Below, piece after piece: positions 1 to 8,732 of a stretch of DNA of 64,000 nt. A program made the translations under genes and the position numbers. Positions within the stretch are counted from its first letter, which is position 1, and each line of letters opens with the position of its first letter. The stretch is taken from contig NZ_CP033465.1 of assembly GCF_003718715.1 (NCBI RefSeq), positions 558,001-622,000 on the forward strand, written 5' to 3'. The notes under the pieces were generated by a model, which saw only the letters and a program-made list of their open reading frames with translations, was not told where the DNA came from and made no database searches. This DNA comes from Clostridium sp. JN-1. GTDB lineage: Bacteria; Bacillota; Clostridia; Clostridiales; Clostridiaceae.

Positions 1-176
1 ATACATGCTGTAAGGATGTTTTAATTCAAATAACAGCTGTTAGAGCAGCTGTAAATAAGGTTGGCGGATTAATACTTGAAGGTTATGCTAAAAATTGTTT
101 TAAACACACTGATTTTGAGTCAAATGATGATAAAATACAGGAGCTTATATCAACTTTAACAATGTTTTTAAAGTAA
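1..176 (+). CDS. CsoR/FrmR-family (DUF156) metal- or formaldehyde-sensing repressor, C-terminal part
   Basis: The 5' end lies outside the window; the visible frame gives about 57 residues ending at the TAA at 174-176. It reads CxDVLIQITAVRAAVNKVGG, the helix signature of the all-helical CsoR/RcnR/FrmR repressors. The visible Cys before DVL fits the conserved helix-2 ligand or sensing position, and a later Cys (in AKNCFKH) is also present. Known family role: a tetrameric DNA-binding repressor released by Cu, Ni/Co or formaldehyde. The partner gene that would show the effector is outside the window, so the ligand cannot be assigned. It converges with the exporter pair on the minus strand, 5 bases away. 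Confidence 0.8.
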   Translation, partial: TCCKDVLIQITAVRAAVNKVGGLILEGYAKNCFKHTDFESNDDKIQELISTLTMFLK

Positions 177-181
177 GAACT

Positions 182-643
182 TTATTTTTTTACAACCCTT
201 GAAATAAATTTTTGCCTAAATAAAAAAATAGTTTTTGATACTGAAGATATGAAAAATACTCCTACGGCTATTATCCCGGCAATAGATAAAGTTTTAAGTC
301 CTAAAATTAAGGATTGATTTACATTTCCTTGAACCATTTCAAACATGGCATTGTACATACCACCGCCAGGTACTAAAGGTATAATGGCACATATTATAAA
401 TGTGGTTACTGGTGTTTTTACAACACGTGCCATGATTTCGGAATAAATTGCACCAACTACAGAAGCAATAAAAAAAGAAAACATATTTGAAATATGAAGG
501 TACGAATGTGTAAGGAGGTAAAAAAACCATGAGAGAGCTCCTCCTATAGAGGCAAATAATAAGTTTTTACCCCTTATGTTTGATAAAATGGCAAAACTCA
601 AGGTTGCAATCAAAGTATAAAATGAATTTACAAGCATTGACAT
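182..643 (-). CDS. Threonine/serine exporter-like small membrane subunit (YjjB/DUF3815 type)
   Basis: This 153-residue hydrophobic protein has about four to five membrane segments and a PLVPGGGMYN-like turn, the hallmark of the small half of split ThrE exporters. In actinobacteria ThrE is one protein with a soluble N-terminal part and ten membrane helices; many Firmicutes split it into a YjjP-like and a YjjB-like subunit, as here. The start ATG at 643 follows an AGGAGG sited inside the last codons of the upstream gene, so the two are translationally linked. It is presumed to sit in the cytoplasmic membrane and export Thr/Ser or organic acids; the substrate is not shown by the sequence. Confidence 0.8.
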   Translation of the reverse strand: MSMLVNSFYTLIATLSFAILSNIRGKNLLFASIGGALSWFFYLLTHSYLHISNMFSFFIASVVGAIYSEIMARVVKTPVTTFIICAIIPLVPGGGMYNAMFEMVQGNVNQSLILGLKTLSIAGIIAVGVFFISSVSKTIFLFRQKFISRVVKK

Positions 644-644
644 T

Positions 645-1412
645 TCATATACCTCCTAATAACATAAACCACAATTTGAGCACTACACCTGTACCTAAAG
701 CAATGGCTGAAGCTATTAAAATTGCCTCAATAGCTCTCGAATTACCTGATATAAGATCTCCTGCAATTGTATCACGAATTGCATTAGTTATTGCAATACC
801 GGGGACTAGAAGCATAATAGAACCTATAATTATATTATCTACATGTGAACCAATATTAAAGTGTACACTAAGTAATGCCGCGATAGCAGTTAACGCACCG
901 CATAAAGTATTTATTAAAAACTCGTTTGTTTGTACGAGATTTAAAATTAAGTAAGTTAATCTTATTAAACATCCTATTACAAATGAAACAAAAAAATCTT
1001 TCAAGTTACCGCCAAATACTAAGGTAAAAAATGCAGCAGCAGTTCCGGAAAAAAACACTGCTATTTTATCACTATATGGTTTAATATCATTTATCTTGTT
1101 TAACTTGTCTTCAACATATTCTAAAGTATGACCCTTATCTTTTATGTGTCTTGATACGTCATTTACTTGAGAAATTTTTTCTAAATTTGTAGTTCGGCCC
1201 TTTACTCTTTTTACTATTGTAACTGTTCTATCGTATTCACTAGAAGCACATACAATTATAATATTTATTGTTACAAAAGTATCTACTTTTTTTATATCAT
1301 AGGCATTACAAATTCTAATTATGGTATCTTCAACTCTATAAATTTCAGCTCCATTTTCAAGAATTATTTTACCTGCAAATGCAGCATCATTTATTATTCT
1401 TGTAATATCCAT
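645..1412 (-). CDS. Threonine/serine exporter-like large subunit (YjjP/DUF1212 type)
   Basis: This 255-residue protein is first in a two-gene minus-strand operon with the small subunit. The N-terminal ~115 residues are soluble, containing AGKIILENGAEIYRVEDTI, which fits the conserved ENGAE-xR-VE region of DUF1212 proteins. The rest has about five membrane helices ending in LVPGIAITNAIRDTIAGD, the second conserved loop of the family. The start at 1412 has a GAGGAG ribosome site 8-10 bases upstream. Family knowledge says the two subunits make one transporter; the physiological substrate here is inferred only. Confidence 0.82.
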   Translation of the reverse strand: MDITRIINDAAFAGKIILENGAEIYRVEDTIIRICNAYDIKKVDTFVTINIIIVCASSEYDRTVTIVKRVKGRTTNLEKISQVNDVSRHIKDKGHTLEYVEDKLNKINDIKPYSDKIAVFFSGTAAAFFTLVFGGNLKDFFVSFVIGCLIRLTYLILNLVQTNEFLINTLCGALTAIAALLSVHFNIGSHVDNIIIGSIMLLVPGIAITNAIRDTIAGDLISGNSRAIEAILIASAIALGTGVVLKLWFMLLGGI

Positions 1413-1606
1413 ATTTTTATTCTCCTCAATAAAAATAAAGAAATAATTAATAACGTTATTATAACATAAAATTGTAAGTTTACAATTGGAATTTTAAAAA
1501 TAAATTTAATCCCAATTCATATTCTGAATTGAAATTAAATATACTTTAAATAACAAATACATGTTAATGATATTGATTAAACCAAATGGAGAAGTGGGGG
1601 ATATGT

Positions 1607-1846
1607 TTGATAAATAAAGGTACTTTAATTGAAGTTGAAAGTTCAATTGGAAAAAGTGTAATGATGCATTCTAGAATTTATGTTATAGGCAAAAGTTTAA
1701 GCAATTGTGAAATTGGAGATATAGTTGATGTTAAAACGATTTCAGGACATATAGTGAGGGGAGTTGCCTATAGAACAAAGTCTTACTATGGTGCACATCA
1801 AAAAAATGTAAAAGAAATTTTATGCATAAGACAAAAAAGAAAATAA
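1607..1846 (+). CDS. Small hypothetical protein, distantly OrtA-like
   Basis: The frame opens at an ATG at 1586, but that start has no ribosome site. The TTG at 1607 follows AGTGGGGG by six bases and gives a product of about 79 residues. It shows KGTLIEVE, a central CEIGDIVDVKTISGHIVRG block and an end with VKEIL. This spacing recalls OrtA, the small subunit of 2-amino-4-ketopentanoate thiolase of ornithine fermentation (KGT-VEIE, IGDEVTVKT-GR, Y-H-G-ELL). Identity is low and no OrtB or ornithine gene lies nearby, so it may be only a beta-barrel relative. It is a single gene between the exporter pair and a membrane protein. Confidence 0.5.
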   Translation: MINKGTLIEVESSIGKSVMMHSRIYVIGKSLSNCEIGDIVDVKTISGHIVRGVAYRTKSYYGAHQKNVKEILCIRQKRK

Positions 1847-1862
1847 AATGGAGCTATTAATT

Positions 1863-1891
1863 TTGAATTTTATTTCTATAAATGATATAAT
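1863..1891 (+). promoter_or_regulatory. Sigma-A-type promoter before the small membrane protein gene
   Basis: TTGAAT (1863-1868) and TATAAT (1886-1891) are separated by 17 bases. It lies about 85 bases upstream of the ATG at 1975. Confidence 0.6.
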
Positions 1892-1974
1892 TTAGTATAT
1901 AATAAAGTGATTAAAGTTTACATATATTTTTTAGAATATTTAAATTAATGAATCACAATTTATGGAGGTAAGAT

Positions 1975-2292
1975 ATGGATTCAACAATGACTAGTTTGAT
2001 GACACTTCTAGGCATATGTGGCATTATTCAAGGTCTTGGAATGAAGTATAGTAAATCAGTTAGAAAAAAACTTAAAATTGATTCGGAAAAGGTAAATAAA
2101 AAATATATTAATTTTAAAATAAACTTTCTGATCTTTGCTGGAATTTTAATATTAATAATTCAGTTAATTCATTATTTTAGTCCCGAACTTGGAAATAAAT
2201 TATACATACTGTTACCAGCTTTTCTACTTACAGCTATAACAGCAGACATGGTATATAGAAAAAGTAGGGAGGGAAAGTCTATTAAAAAATAG
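1975..2292 (+). CDS. Small membrane protein of unknown function
   Basis: This 105-residue protein starts at an ATG behind TGGAGGTAAG. It has a short hydrophobic N-terminal segment, a basic stretch (SVRKKLKID) and two clear membrane helices (about 45-65 and 72-92), followed by a basic tail (YRKSREGKSIKK) that fits a cytoplasmic C-terminus. I do not recognise the family. It has its own promoter and ends at the -35 box of the riboflavin promoter, so it is probably monocistronic. Confidence 0.6.
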   Translation: MDSTMTSLMTLLGICGIIQGLGMKYSKSVRKKLKIDSEKVNKKYINFKINFLIFAGILILIIQLIHYFSPELGNKLYILLPAFLLTAITADMVYRKSREGKSIKK

Positions 2293-2321
2293 TTGACAAA
2301 ATTAAATAAGTGATTTATATT
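2293..2321 (+). promoter_or_regulatory. Promoter of the riboflavin operon
   Basis: A perfect TTGACA (2293-2298), a 17-base spacer and TATATT (2316-2321) lie about 35 bases upstream of the riboswitch aptamer. The -35 box begins at the base after the stop codon of the preceding gene. Confidence 0.75.
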
Positions 2322-2356
2322 AGGCTTAAAGTAATAAATAAAATTAAATAAAGTTG

Positions 2357-2466
2357 TAACTTTCGGGGCAGGGTGTAATTCCCGATCGGCGGTAAAGTCC
2401 GCAAGCTTGTTTCAAGCATGAACTGGTTAGATTCCAGTACCGACAGTAAAGTCTGGATGAAAGAAA
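2357..2466 (+). promoter_or_regulatory. FMN riboswitch (RFN element)
   Basis: The conserved RFN core is visible in order: TCGGGGCAGGGTGTAATTCC at 2363, then GATCGGCGGTAAAGTCCGC, a variable stem, GGTTAGATTCCAGTACCGAC and AGTCTGGATGAAAG at the end. The closing stem pairs CTTTC (2360-2364) with GAAAG (2459-2463). It binds FMN and, with the terminator downstream, switches off ribDE-ribBA-ribH when FMN is plentiful. Confidence 0.97.
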
Positions 2467-2519
2467 GAAAAATACGTATAAGGTGATATTCTAGTAATAT
2501 CTATTTTTCGTACGATATA

Positions 2520-2556
2520 AAGCCCCTGAGGATTTTCTTCAGGGGCTTAAATTTTT
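2520..2556 (+). terminator. Riboswitch-controlled intrinsic terminator
   Basis: Ten-base arms AAGCCCCTGA (2520-2529) and TCAGGGGCTT (2539-2548) are followed by a T-rich run. It lies between the FMN aptamer and ribD, the standard expression platform for transcription attenuation. The 2467-2519 stretch probably contains the competing antiterminator strand. Confidence 0.9.
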
Positions 2557-2622
2557 GATTTTAAACTGGCGCTAGTTTAAGAATATTGTATTTTAAAATG
2601 TATTTATAAGAAGGTGTATACA

Positions 2623-3732
2623 GTGGATGTAAAGTCAAATAATTTAAATGAGCATTATATGAAAATAGCTCTAAAGTTAGCTAAATGTGGAGGAGAAAAG
2701 GTATCACCTAATCCACTTGTAGGTGCTGTAATCGTTAAAGATGGGAAGATAATAGGACAAGGCTATCATAAGTTATATGGCGGTCCGCATGCAGAAGTTT
2801 ATGCTTTAGAAGAAGCAGGAGACAATGCAAAAGGTGCAGTAATATACGTAACACTAGAACCATGTTCACATTATGGAAAAACTCCACCTTGTGCAGAGGC
2901 ACTTGTGAAAGCAGGAATAAAGAAAGCAGTTATAGCAGTGTCTGATCCAAATCCTATGGTATCAGGAAAAGGCATTGAAATTTTAAAGAAGAATGGAATA
3001 GAAGTTGAATTAGGAGTTTTAGAAAATGAAGCTAAGGATATCAACAAAATATTTTTAAAATATATTACAACTAAACTTCCTTTTGTAATACTCAAATGGG
3101 CAATGACTTTAGATGGAAAAATAGCTGCAAGTACAGGAGAATCTAAGTGGATAACATCTGAGGAATCAAGGTACTATGTGCATAAAATTAGAAATAGAGT
3201 TATGGGAATAATGACTGGGATAAATACTATAATAATGGATAATCCACTTATGACAACAAGGTTAAAAGATGGAGGGAAAAGCCCAAAGGCTATTATACTT
3301 GACTCCAAACTTAGAATTCCATTAGATGCCAAAATTTTGGATACAGTAAGTGATAGGGAAGTCATAATAGCATGTACTAAAAATATTGATAATGATAAAA
3401 AAGTTAAATTAGAACAAAGAGGAATTAAGTTCATAATAACGCCTGAAGATGAAAATGGGAGGGTTGATTTAAAATATTTAATTCGTGAACTTGGAAATAG
3501 GGGAATTGACAGCATATTACTTGAATGTGGAAGTAATTTAAACTTTTCTGCCATATATAGTGGAGTTGTAGATGAAGTTATTTGTTTCATAGCTCCTAAG
3601 ATTTTTGGAGGAGATAAAGCTAAGACTCCAGTTGGAGGTATTGGATTTGAAAATATTTCTGAAGCTCAACTATTAAAGAATATGGAAATTCAAAAAATAG
3701 GTGAAGACTTTATGATTAGAGGATATTTATAA
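2623..3732 (+). CDS. ribD: Bifunctional diaminohydroxyphosphoribosylaminopyrimidine deaminase / 5-amino-6-(5-phosphoribosylamino)uracil reductase
   Basis: RibD carries out two successive steps of riboflavin synthesis, deamination and then NADPH-dependent reduction of the ribosyl chain. The deaminase half (residues ~8-145) shows the zinc site HAE (56-58) with PCSHYGKTPPC (80-90). The reductase half follows, with LKWAMTLDGKIA and GITTGINTII-like segments and the LECGSNLN region. The GTG at 2623 is preferred over the in-frame GTG at 2614 because AAGGTG (2611-2616) is then correctly spaced. That gives 369 residues, normal for the family. It is the first gene of the riboswitch-controlled operon. 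Confidence 0.95.
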   Translation: MDVKSNNLNEHYMKIALKLAKCGGEKVSPNPLVGAVIVKDGKIIGQGYHKLYGGPHAEVYALEEAGDNAKGAVIYVTLEPCSHYGKTPPCAEALVKAGIKKAVIAVSDPNPMVSGKGIEILKKNGIEVELGVLENEAKDINKIFLKYITTKLPFVILKWAMTLDGKIAASTGESKWITSEESRYYVHKIRNRVMGIMTGINTIIMDNPLMTTRLKDGGKSPKAIILDSKLRIPLDAKILDTVSDREVIIACTKNIDNDKKVKLEQRGIKFIITPEDENGRVDLKYLIRELGNRGIDSILLECGSNLNFSAIYSGVVDEVICFIAPKIFGGDKAKTPVGGIGFENISEAQLLKNMEIQKIGEDFMIRGYL

Positions 3733-3767
3733 TAAGTACATTTTTTTGATAAAGAAGGTGAAAAAAG

Positions 3768-4433
3768 TTGTTTACAGGTCTTATAGAAGAAGTAGGAGAA
3801 GTAAATAGTATTTTAAAAAGTACAAAATCAGCTCAAATTAGTATATATGCAAATGACATTTTAAATGACGTTAAAATTGGAGATAGTATTGCTGTAAATG
3901 GAGTTTGTGTTACAGTTACTGATTTTTATAGTAATAAATTTTCTGCTGACATAATGCCTGAAACTTTAAGAAGGAGTAATTTAGGAAGCTTAAAAAGAGG
4001 AAGTAAGGTTAATTTGGAAAGAGCAGTGTGTGCTGGAGAAAGATTTGGAGGACACATTGTAAGTGGACATATAGATGAAACCGGTAAAGTTAAGTCAATT
4101 GAAAAAGAAGATACAGCAGCTTGGATTACTATAGAAGCAAGTTCAAATATACTCAAATATGTAGTTTTAAAAGGTTCTATCACACTAGATGGTGTAAGCC
4201 TTACTGTAGCAGATGCAGGTAGTGATTATTTTAAGGTATCTATCATACCACATACAAAGGAAGAAACTACTCTTTTATCAAAAAATGTAGGTAATGAAAT
4301 AAATATAGAATGTGACATAATAGCTAAATATCTGGAAAAACTTTTTAAATTTGATGATAAAGATAATGATAAATCCAAAGCTAATGAATCCGGAATAAGT
4401 GAAAGTATGCTAAGAAAAGCTGGATTTATCTAA
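3768..4433 (+). CDS. ribE: Riboflavin synthase, alpha chain
   Basis: This 221-residue protein starts at TTG with an AAGAAGGTG site and the universal MFTGLIEEVG terminus. Two tandem lumazine-binding barrels are visible: the first with NGVCVTVTDF, the second with GSITLDGVSLTVAD. The region between carries GGHIVSGHIDETG. It converts two 6,7-dimethyl-8-ribityllumazine molecules to riboflavin plus the pyrimidine substrate of RibH. The C-terminal acidic/lysine extension (about the last 25 residues) is somewhat longer than in most homologues. It lies 35 bases downstream of ribD. Confidence 0.95.
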   Translation: MFTGLIEEVGEVNSILKSTKSAQISIYANDILNDVKIGDSIAVNGVCVTVTDFYSNKFSADIMPETLRRSNLGSLKRGSKVNLERAVCAGERFGGHIVSGHIDETGKVKSIEKEDTAAWITIEASSNILKYVVLKGSITLDGVSLTVADAGSDYFKVSIIPHTKEETTLLSKNVGNEINIECDIIAKYLEKLFKFDDKDNDKSKANESGISESMLRKAGFI

Positions 4434-4487
4434 ACTCTGATTATGTTGTTTAAGTCAATATTTATTTAAAAATGGAGGAATTTAAAA

Positions 4488-5690
4488 ATGGGTTATAAAT
4501 TTAATGATATAAAGGAAGCTGTAGAAGATATAAAAGAAGGCAAAATGGTGGTCGTAATTGATGATGAAGACCGTGAAAATGAAGGTGACGTCATAATAGC
4601 AGCTGACAAGGCATCCCCTGAAAGTATAAATTTTATGGCTAAATATGCAAGAGGACTTATATGTGTACCAATGGATGGTAAAAGGCTTGAAAAGCTGGGT
4701 ATAGATCGTATGGTAGATGAAAATACGGATAACTTTTGTACAGCCTTTACTGTATCAGTAGACGCAGCTGATACTACAACAGGTATATCAGCATTTGATA
4801 GAGCACTTACAGTACAAAAGTTAGTATCAGAAGATAGTAACCCCCAAGATTTTAAAAAACCCGGACATATATTTCCCCTTAAAGCAAGAGAAGGTGGGGT
4901 ACTTGTTAGAACTGGACATACAGAAGCAGCAGTTGACCTTGCACGCCTGGCTGGACTTACCCCTGCAGGAGTAATCTGTGAAATAATGAAACCAGATGGT
5001 ACTATGGCAAGAGTTCCAGAATTAATGGAATTTGTAAAAGAACATAATTTAAAGATAATTACTATAGCTGACTTAATAGCATATAGGATGGAAAATGAAA
5101 GTCTTGTTAAGAAAGTAGTGGAAGCACATCTTCCAACTAAATTTGGTAATTTTAGAATAATGGCGTATGAAAGTACTGTCACGGGAGAACATCATATTGC
5201 CCTTGTAAAAGGAAATAATTTTGAGGATGAAGATGTACTTGTAAGGGTACATTCTGAATGTTTTACTGGAGATGTATTACATTCAACTAGATGTGACTGC
5301 GGCGATCAGCTTGAGGCTTCTTTAAGGCAAATAGAACGTGAAGGAAAGGGAATATTGCTTTATATGAGACAAGAAGGAAGGGGAATAGGTCTTATAAATA
5401 AATTAAAGGCTTATGTACTTCAGGAAAAAGGCATGGATACTGTTGAAGCAAATATAGCATTAGGGTTTCCTCCTGATCTTAGAAACTATGGAGTTGGTGC
5501 ACAGATTCTTAAAGACCTTGGGGTTAGAAGGATGAGACTTATGACTAATAATCCTAAAAAGATAGTAGGCTTGTCAGGTTATGGAATAAAAGTAGTTGAA
5601 AGAGTTCCAATACAAGTAAAGTATTCAAAAGAAAGTGAAGGATATATGAAGACCAAAAAAGAAAAAATGGGACATTTATTGAATATATAA
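4488..5690 (+). CDS. ribBA: Bifunctional 3,4-dihydroxy-2-butanone-4-phosphate synthase / GTP cyclohydrolase II
   Basis: The 400-residue protein feeds both branches of riboflavin synthesis. The N-terminal DHBP synthase (~1-205) has the acidic loop [10 protein letters not shown] (25-34), the [11 protein letters not shown] region and [16 protein letters not shown]. The C-terminal GTP cyclohydrolase II (~206-400) has the zinc cysteines in [18 protein letters not shown] (C257, C268, C270) and the RQEGRGIGL loop. Both active sites look intact. The ATG follows a GGAGG site. It is the third gene of the operon. Confidence 0.96.
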   Translation: MGYKFNDIKEAVEDIKEGKMVVVIDDEDRENEGDVIIAADKASPESINFMAKYARGLICVPMDGKRLEKLGIDRMVDENTDNFCTAFTVSVDAADTTTGISAFDRALTVQKLVSEDSNPQDFKKPGHIFPLKAREGGVLVRTGHTEAAVDLARLAGLTPAGVICEIMKPDGTMARVPELMEFVKEHNLKIITIADLIAYRMENESLVKKVVEAHLPTKFGNFRIMAYESTVTGEHHIALVKGNNFEDEDVLVRVHSECFTGDVLHSTRCDCGDQLEASLRQIEREGKGILLYMRQEGRGIGLINKLKAYVLQEKGMDTVEANIALGFPPDLRNYGVGAQILKDLGVRRMRLMTNNPKKIVGLSGYGIKVVERVPIQVKYSKESEGYMKTKKEKMGHLLNI

Positions 5691-5729
5691 TTTTGAAGAT
5701 TAAATTAAAGTTATTTGGAGGTATAATAA

Positions 5730-6194
5730 ATGAAAGTTTACGAAGGAAAATTAACAGCAGAAAATTTGAAGGTTGGAATAGTAATTGCAAGGTTTAATGA
5801 ATTTATAGGTTCCAAACTTTTGGATGGAGCATTAGATTGTCTTAAAAGACACAGTGCTTCAGATGATAATATAGAAATAAGCTGGGTACCTGGAGCCTTT
5901 GAAATTCCGCTAGTAGCAAAAAAAATGGCTCAAACTAAAAAGTACAATGCAGTAATATGCTTAGGAGCAGTTATAAGAGGAGCAACACCGCATTTCGATT
6001 ATGTATCAAATGAAGTTTCAAAAGGAGTTGCACAAGTTGCTCTTAATGCAGAAATACCTGTAATATTTAGCGTTTTAACAACAGACAATATTGAACAGGC
6101 AATAGAAAGAGCAGGCACTAAATCAGGAAATAAAGGATATGATGGTGCTATGGCTGCTATAGAAATGGCAAATTTATTAAAACAAATTGGATAA
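5730..6194 (+). CDS. ribH: 6,7-Dimethyl-8-ribityllumazine synthase
   Basis: This 154-residue lumazine synthase has the substrate-binding VPGAFEIPL segment, [14 protein letters not shown] with the catalytic His, and [11 protein letters not shown]. It condenses the RibD-pathway pyrimidine with DHBP from RibBA; family members assemble as 60-mers or pentamers around riboflavin synthase. The start lies behind TTGGAGG. It is the last gene of the operon. Confidence 0.96.
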   Translation: MKVYEGKLTAENLKVGIVIARFNEFIGSKLLDGALDCLKRHSASDDNIEISWVPGAFEIPLVAKKMAQTKKYNAVICLGAVIRGATPHFDYVSNEVSKGVAQVALNAEIPVIFSVLTTDNIEQAIERAGTKSGNKGYDGAMAAIEMANLLKQIG

Positions 6195-6218
6195 TGTTAT
6201 AGAGTTTCCAAGTAAAAA

Positions 6219-6315
6219 CTTAACTCATGCTCCGGGATATATTTGCAAACTTCAGCACGTTAAAAAGTTTTAACAGTGTCAAAGGCTGTATATATTTCCC
6301 GGAGTGTAAGTTAAG
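6219..6315. terminator. Long imperfect hairpin between convergent transcripts
   Basis: The arm at 6219-6241 (CTTAACTCATGCTCCGGGAT and on) pairs over about 22 positions with 6291-6315 (ending CCCGGAGTGTAAGTTAAG). A second hairpin, CACGTTAAAA with TTTTAACAGTG, lies inside the loop. There is no T-run on the plus strand, but on the minus strand the stem is followed by TTTTTA, so it should best terminate the minus-strand permease transcript and may also stop or protect the rib mRNA end. Confidence 0.6.
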
Positions 6316-6339
6316 CTGCAATCTAGAAATCCTATAAAT

Positions 6340-7093
6340 TTACCACATTCCATATAAAACTTTTACAGCAACTGCAAATGACATCACTATAAAAATGGGT
6401 TTAATTAATTTTGAACCTTTTTTTAGTGCAAAACCTGTTCCAAATTTAGCTCCAATTATCATACATATTGCAACAGGTATTCCAAGTTTATAGTTTACTT
6501 GTCCATTTAATGCAAACAAGCCAAGTGATGTTATATTACTTACAAAGTTTAAAAATTTTGCGTTCCCAGCTGATCGTAAAAAATCAAATTTAATATATAC
6601 CTATAAGTCCGAAAATTAAAAATGAACCTGTACCTGGTCCAAAAAATCCATCATAAAAACCTAAACTAAATGCAAGAAGTATTCCTAGGAATAAAGTCTT
6701 TTTAGTTAATAACTTAAACCTATCTTGAGCTCCAATTGTTTTTGAAAAAAAACTGTAAATTCCAACAAATAATATGAGTATAAGAACTATTGTATTTAAA
6801 TACCTTGTATCTATCATAAGAACAGTATTTACACCTAAAATAGCACCTATAAGTGTAAATGGAAAGAGAAATTTAACAATTTTAAAATCAATTTTTCCAG
6901 AGGTCATAAATTTTATAGAACTTGAGAGTGATGCAAATGTAGATGAAAATTTGTTGGTACCCAAAGCAATGTGTGCAGGTACTCCGGCAAATAAAAAAGC
7001 AGGTACACTTATTATACCGCCGCCGCATGCTATTGAATCAACGAAAGCTGCGATAAACCCAGCAAAGCATAGAAATAGTAAAGATATAGACAT
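6340..7093 (-). pseudogene. TauE/SafE family permease, frameshifted
   Basis: The first 165 or so residues read in one frame from the ATG at 7093, with the N-terminal ACGGGIISVPAF and ALGTNKFSSTFAS motifs of TauE/SafE anion exporters. The frame stops after FGLIGIY at about 6590. The remaining ~84 residues continue in another frame (KFDFLRSAGNAKFLNF, then SLGLFALNGQV and a final membrane helix) to the TAA at 6340-6342. Removing one T around 6592-6596 restores a normal ~250-residue protein. Total length is 3n+1, as expected for one inserted base. Either a recent pseudogene or a sequencing error. Confidence 0.85.
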
Positions 7094-7268
7094 ATGAACA
7101 CCTTCTGTAAAATCAATTTATTTCTAATCTTATCACATTGTTATATAAGTTATCAATCTATACATAATTAGCTGTTGAATAATAACTGTAAAATGTATAA
7201 GTTCTACAAAGTTTTTAGAATTCATACTTATTTCATAGTGAGTATAAAATGTTTGGAGTGTATGATTT

Positions 7269-8507
7269 ATGAAACAAGAACTTTTGAATAATGATTATCC
7301 AAAGGCTTCGGGAACTTTTATTCAACCGGATATGGTGATGAATTGGGATGATTCAAGGTGGCAGAAAGAGTTAAGTTATTTAAAAGAAGTTAAAATGGAA
7401 TACCTTATAATGAACACATTTATTGTAAAGGATAAAAAAATTAGAAGAATATACAAAACTTCAATAAAAGACGAAGAAAGAATAGGAATTCATGATGTGG
7501 TCAACAAGTGTTTAAAAAACTCTAAAAAATATGGATTTAAAGTATTTCTTGGAATTGATTACAATGATAAGTGGTGGAAATACGGACCTAGAAATCCTAA
7601 ATGGCTTTATATGCAAATGCATAATGGAAATTTAGCGATACAAGAGTTATATGAAAAATACTATGGAAAATATAAAAATACTTTTTGTGGATGGTATTGG
7701 GTGTACGAAGTAGACAATTTAAATTTTAAAAACTATGATGATTTTAAAGTACTTGCAAATGCTGTAAATATAAATTTAAATTATATGGATGCTAATGGTA
7801 TGAGACTTCCATTAATGATATCACCTTTTATGAATTCACGATATTCTACTCCGCAAGCATATGCAGAAAATTGGAAGTGCTTTTTTGAAAATGCAAATTT
7901 AAAAAAAAGAGATATTTTTTGCCCACAAGATTCAGTTGGTGGAGGCGGACTTAATATAAGTGAAGTAAAAGATTGGTTTAATGCTTTAAGTAAAGCAGTA
8001 AAGTCAAATGATAAGGTATTATTTTGGGCTAATACTGAAACTTTTGATCATACTAATTGGTCAAGTGCCCCTATTAAGAGATTTATACAGCAAATGAATA
8101 TTGAAATCCCTTTTGTAAGTAATATAATAACTTTTTCATACAGCCATTACTACAGTCCGAATAATATAAACCATGGATTTCATAGAGCATATAAAGAGTA
8201 TCTATACAAACATATAATTTCTAATGTAAAGCCTGATCCACCTAAGTGGATGAAAGTTACCAATTTAAATTATAATAAAATTTTAATTGAATGGGAAGTT
8301 AATAAAAATTTAGCTGGATACAAGATATTCTGTGCTGAACTTGAAATAGCGTCTATGTGTGTGCAGAGAAAATATGGTGGAAATAATAAAGAAGTAATGG
8401 GAAAATTAATTTGTAAATGTAATTGTAAAAAATCAATATATAAAATAAGATCATTTGATTTTTGGGGGAATTTATCAGATGTATTAATAGTGAATAATAT
8501 AAAGTGA
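7269..8507 (+). CDS. DUF4434-type glycosidase-like protein with C-terminal Fn3-like domain
   Basis: This 412-residue protein has no signal peptide. Residues ~14-305 look like the TIM-barrel DUF4434 family: SGTFIQPDMVMNWDDSRW at the start, FKVFLGIDYNDKWW, an aromatic FCGWYWVYEVDN strand end with acidic residues at the expected barrel site, and a CPQDSVGGGG segment. Residues ~318-410 (DPPKWMKVTNLNYNKILIEW, then AGYKIFC) resemble a fibronectin type III domain. Relatives are predicted glycoside hydrolases without assigned substrate. The start follows TTGGAGTGTATG-like spacing. It stands alone with no operon partner. Confidence 0.7.
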   Translation: MKQELLNNDYPKASGTFIQPDMVMNWDDSRWQKELSYLKEVKMEYLIMNTFIVKDKKIRRIYKTSIKDEERIGIHDVVNKCLKNSKKYGFKVFLGIDYNDKWWKYGPRNPKWLYMQMHNGNLAIQELYEKYYGKYKNTFCGWYWVYEVDNLNFKNYDDFKVLANAVNINLNYMDANGMRLPLMISPFMNSRYSTPQAYAENWKCFFENANLKKRDIFCPQDSVGGGGLNISEVKDWFNALSKAVKSNDKVLFWANTETFDHTNWSSAPIKRFIQQMNIEIPFVSNIITFSYSHYYSPNNINHGFHRAYKEYLYKHIISNVKPDPPKWMKVTNLNYNKILIEWEVNKNLAGYKIFCAELEIASMCVQRKYGGNNKEVMGKLICKCNCKKSIYKIRSFDFWGNLSDVLIVNNIK

Positions 8508-8732
8508 ATATGTTAATAAATTATGTATAGTGAGTTAATAATTTATAAAATTATATCTGAACAAATTTTTAAATTAAGGATAACTATTTACAGAATTAAA
8601 ATAGTATAGCATAATATACTTATTATTAAAATCGTTTTTTATTAAAAAGCGTTTTAGAAAATGAGTTAATTAGATGCTTTAACTTTCATGCAAGTTTCTT
8701 AATTAGAAAACGAAAATTTAGGAGGAATAAGA

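Noticed and set aside
4493-5182. A 229-codon minus-strand frame opposite ribBA
   Set aside because: A shadow of a strongly supported gene; Ser-rich antisense composition.
8625-8665. AAAATCGTTTTTTATTAAAAAGCGTTTT as an insertion-element end or terminator
   Set aside because: An imperfect A/T-run inverted repeat without a partner copy; no transposase nearby.
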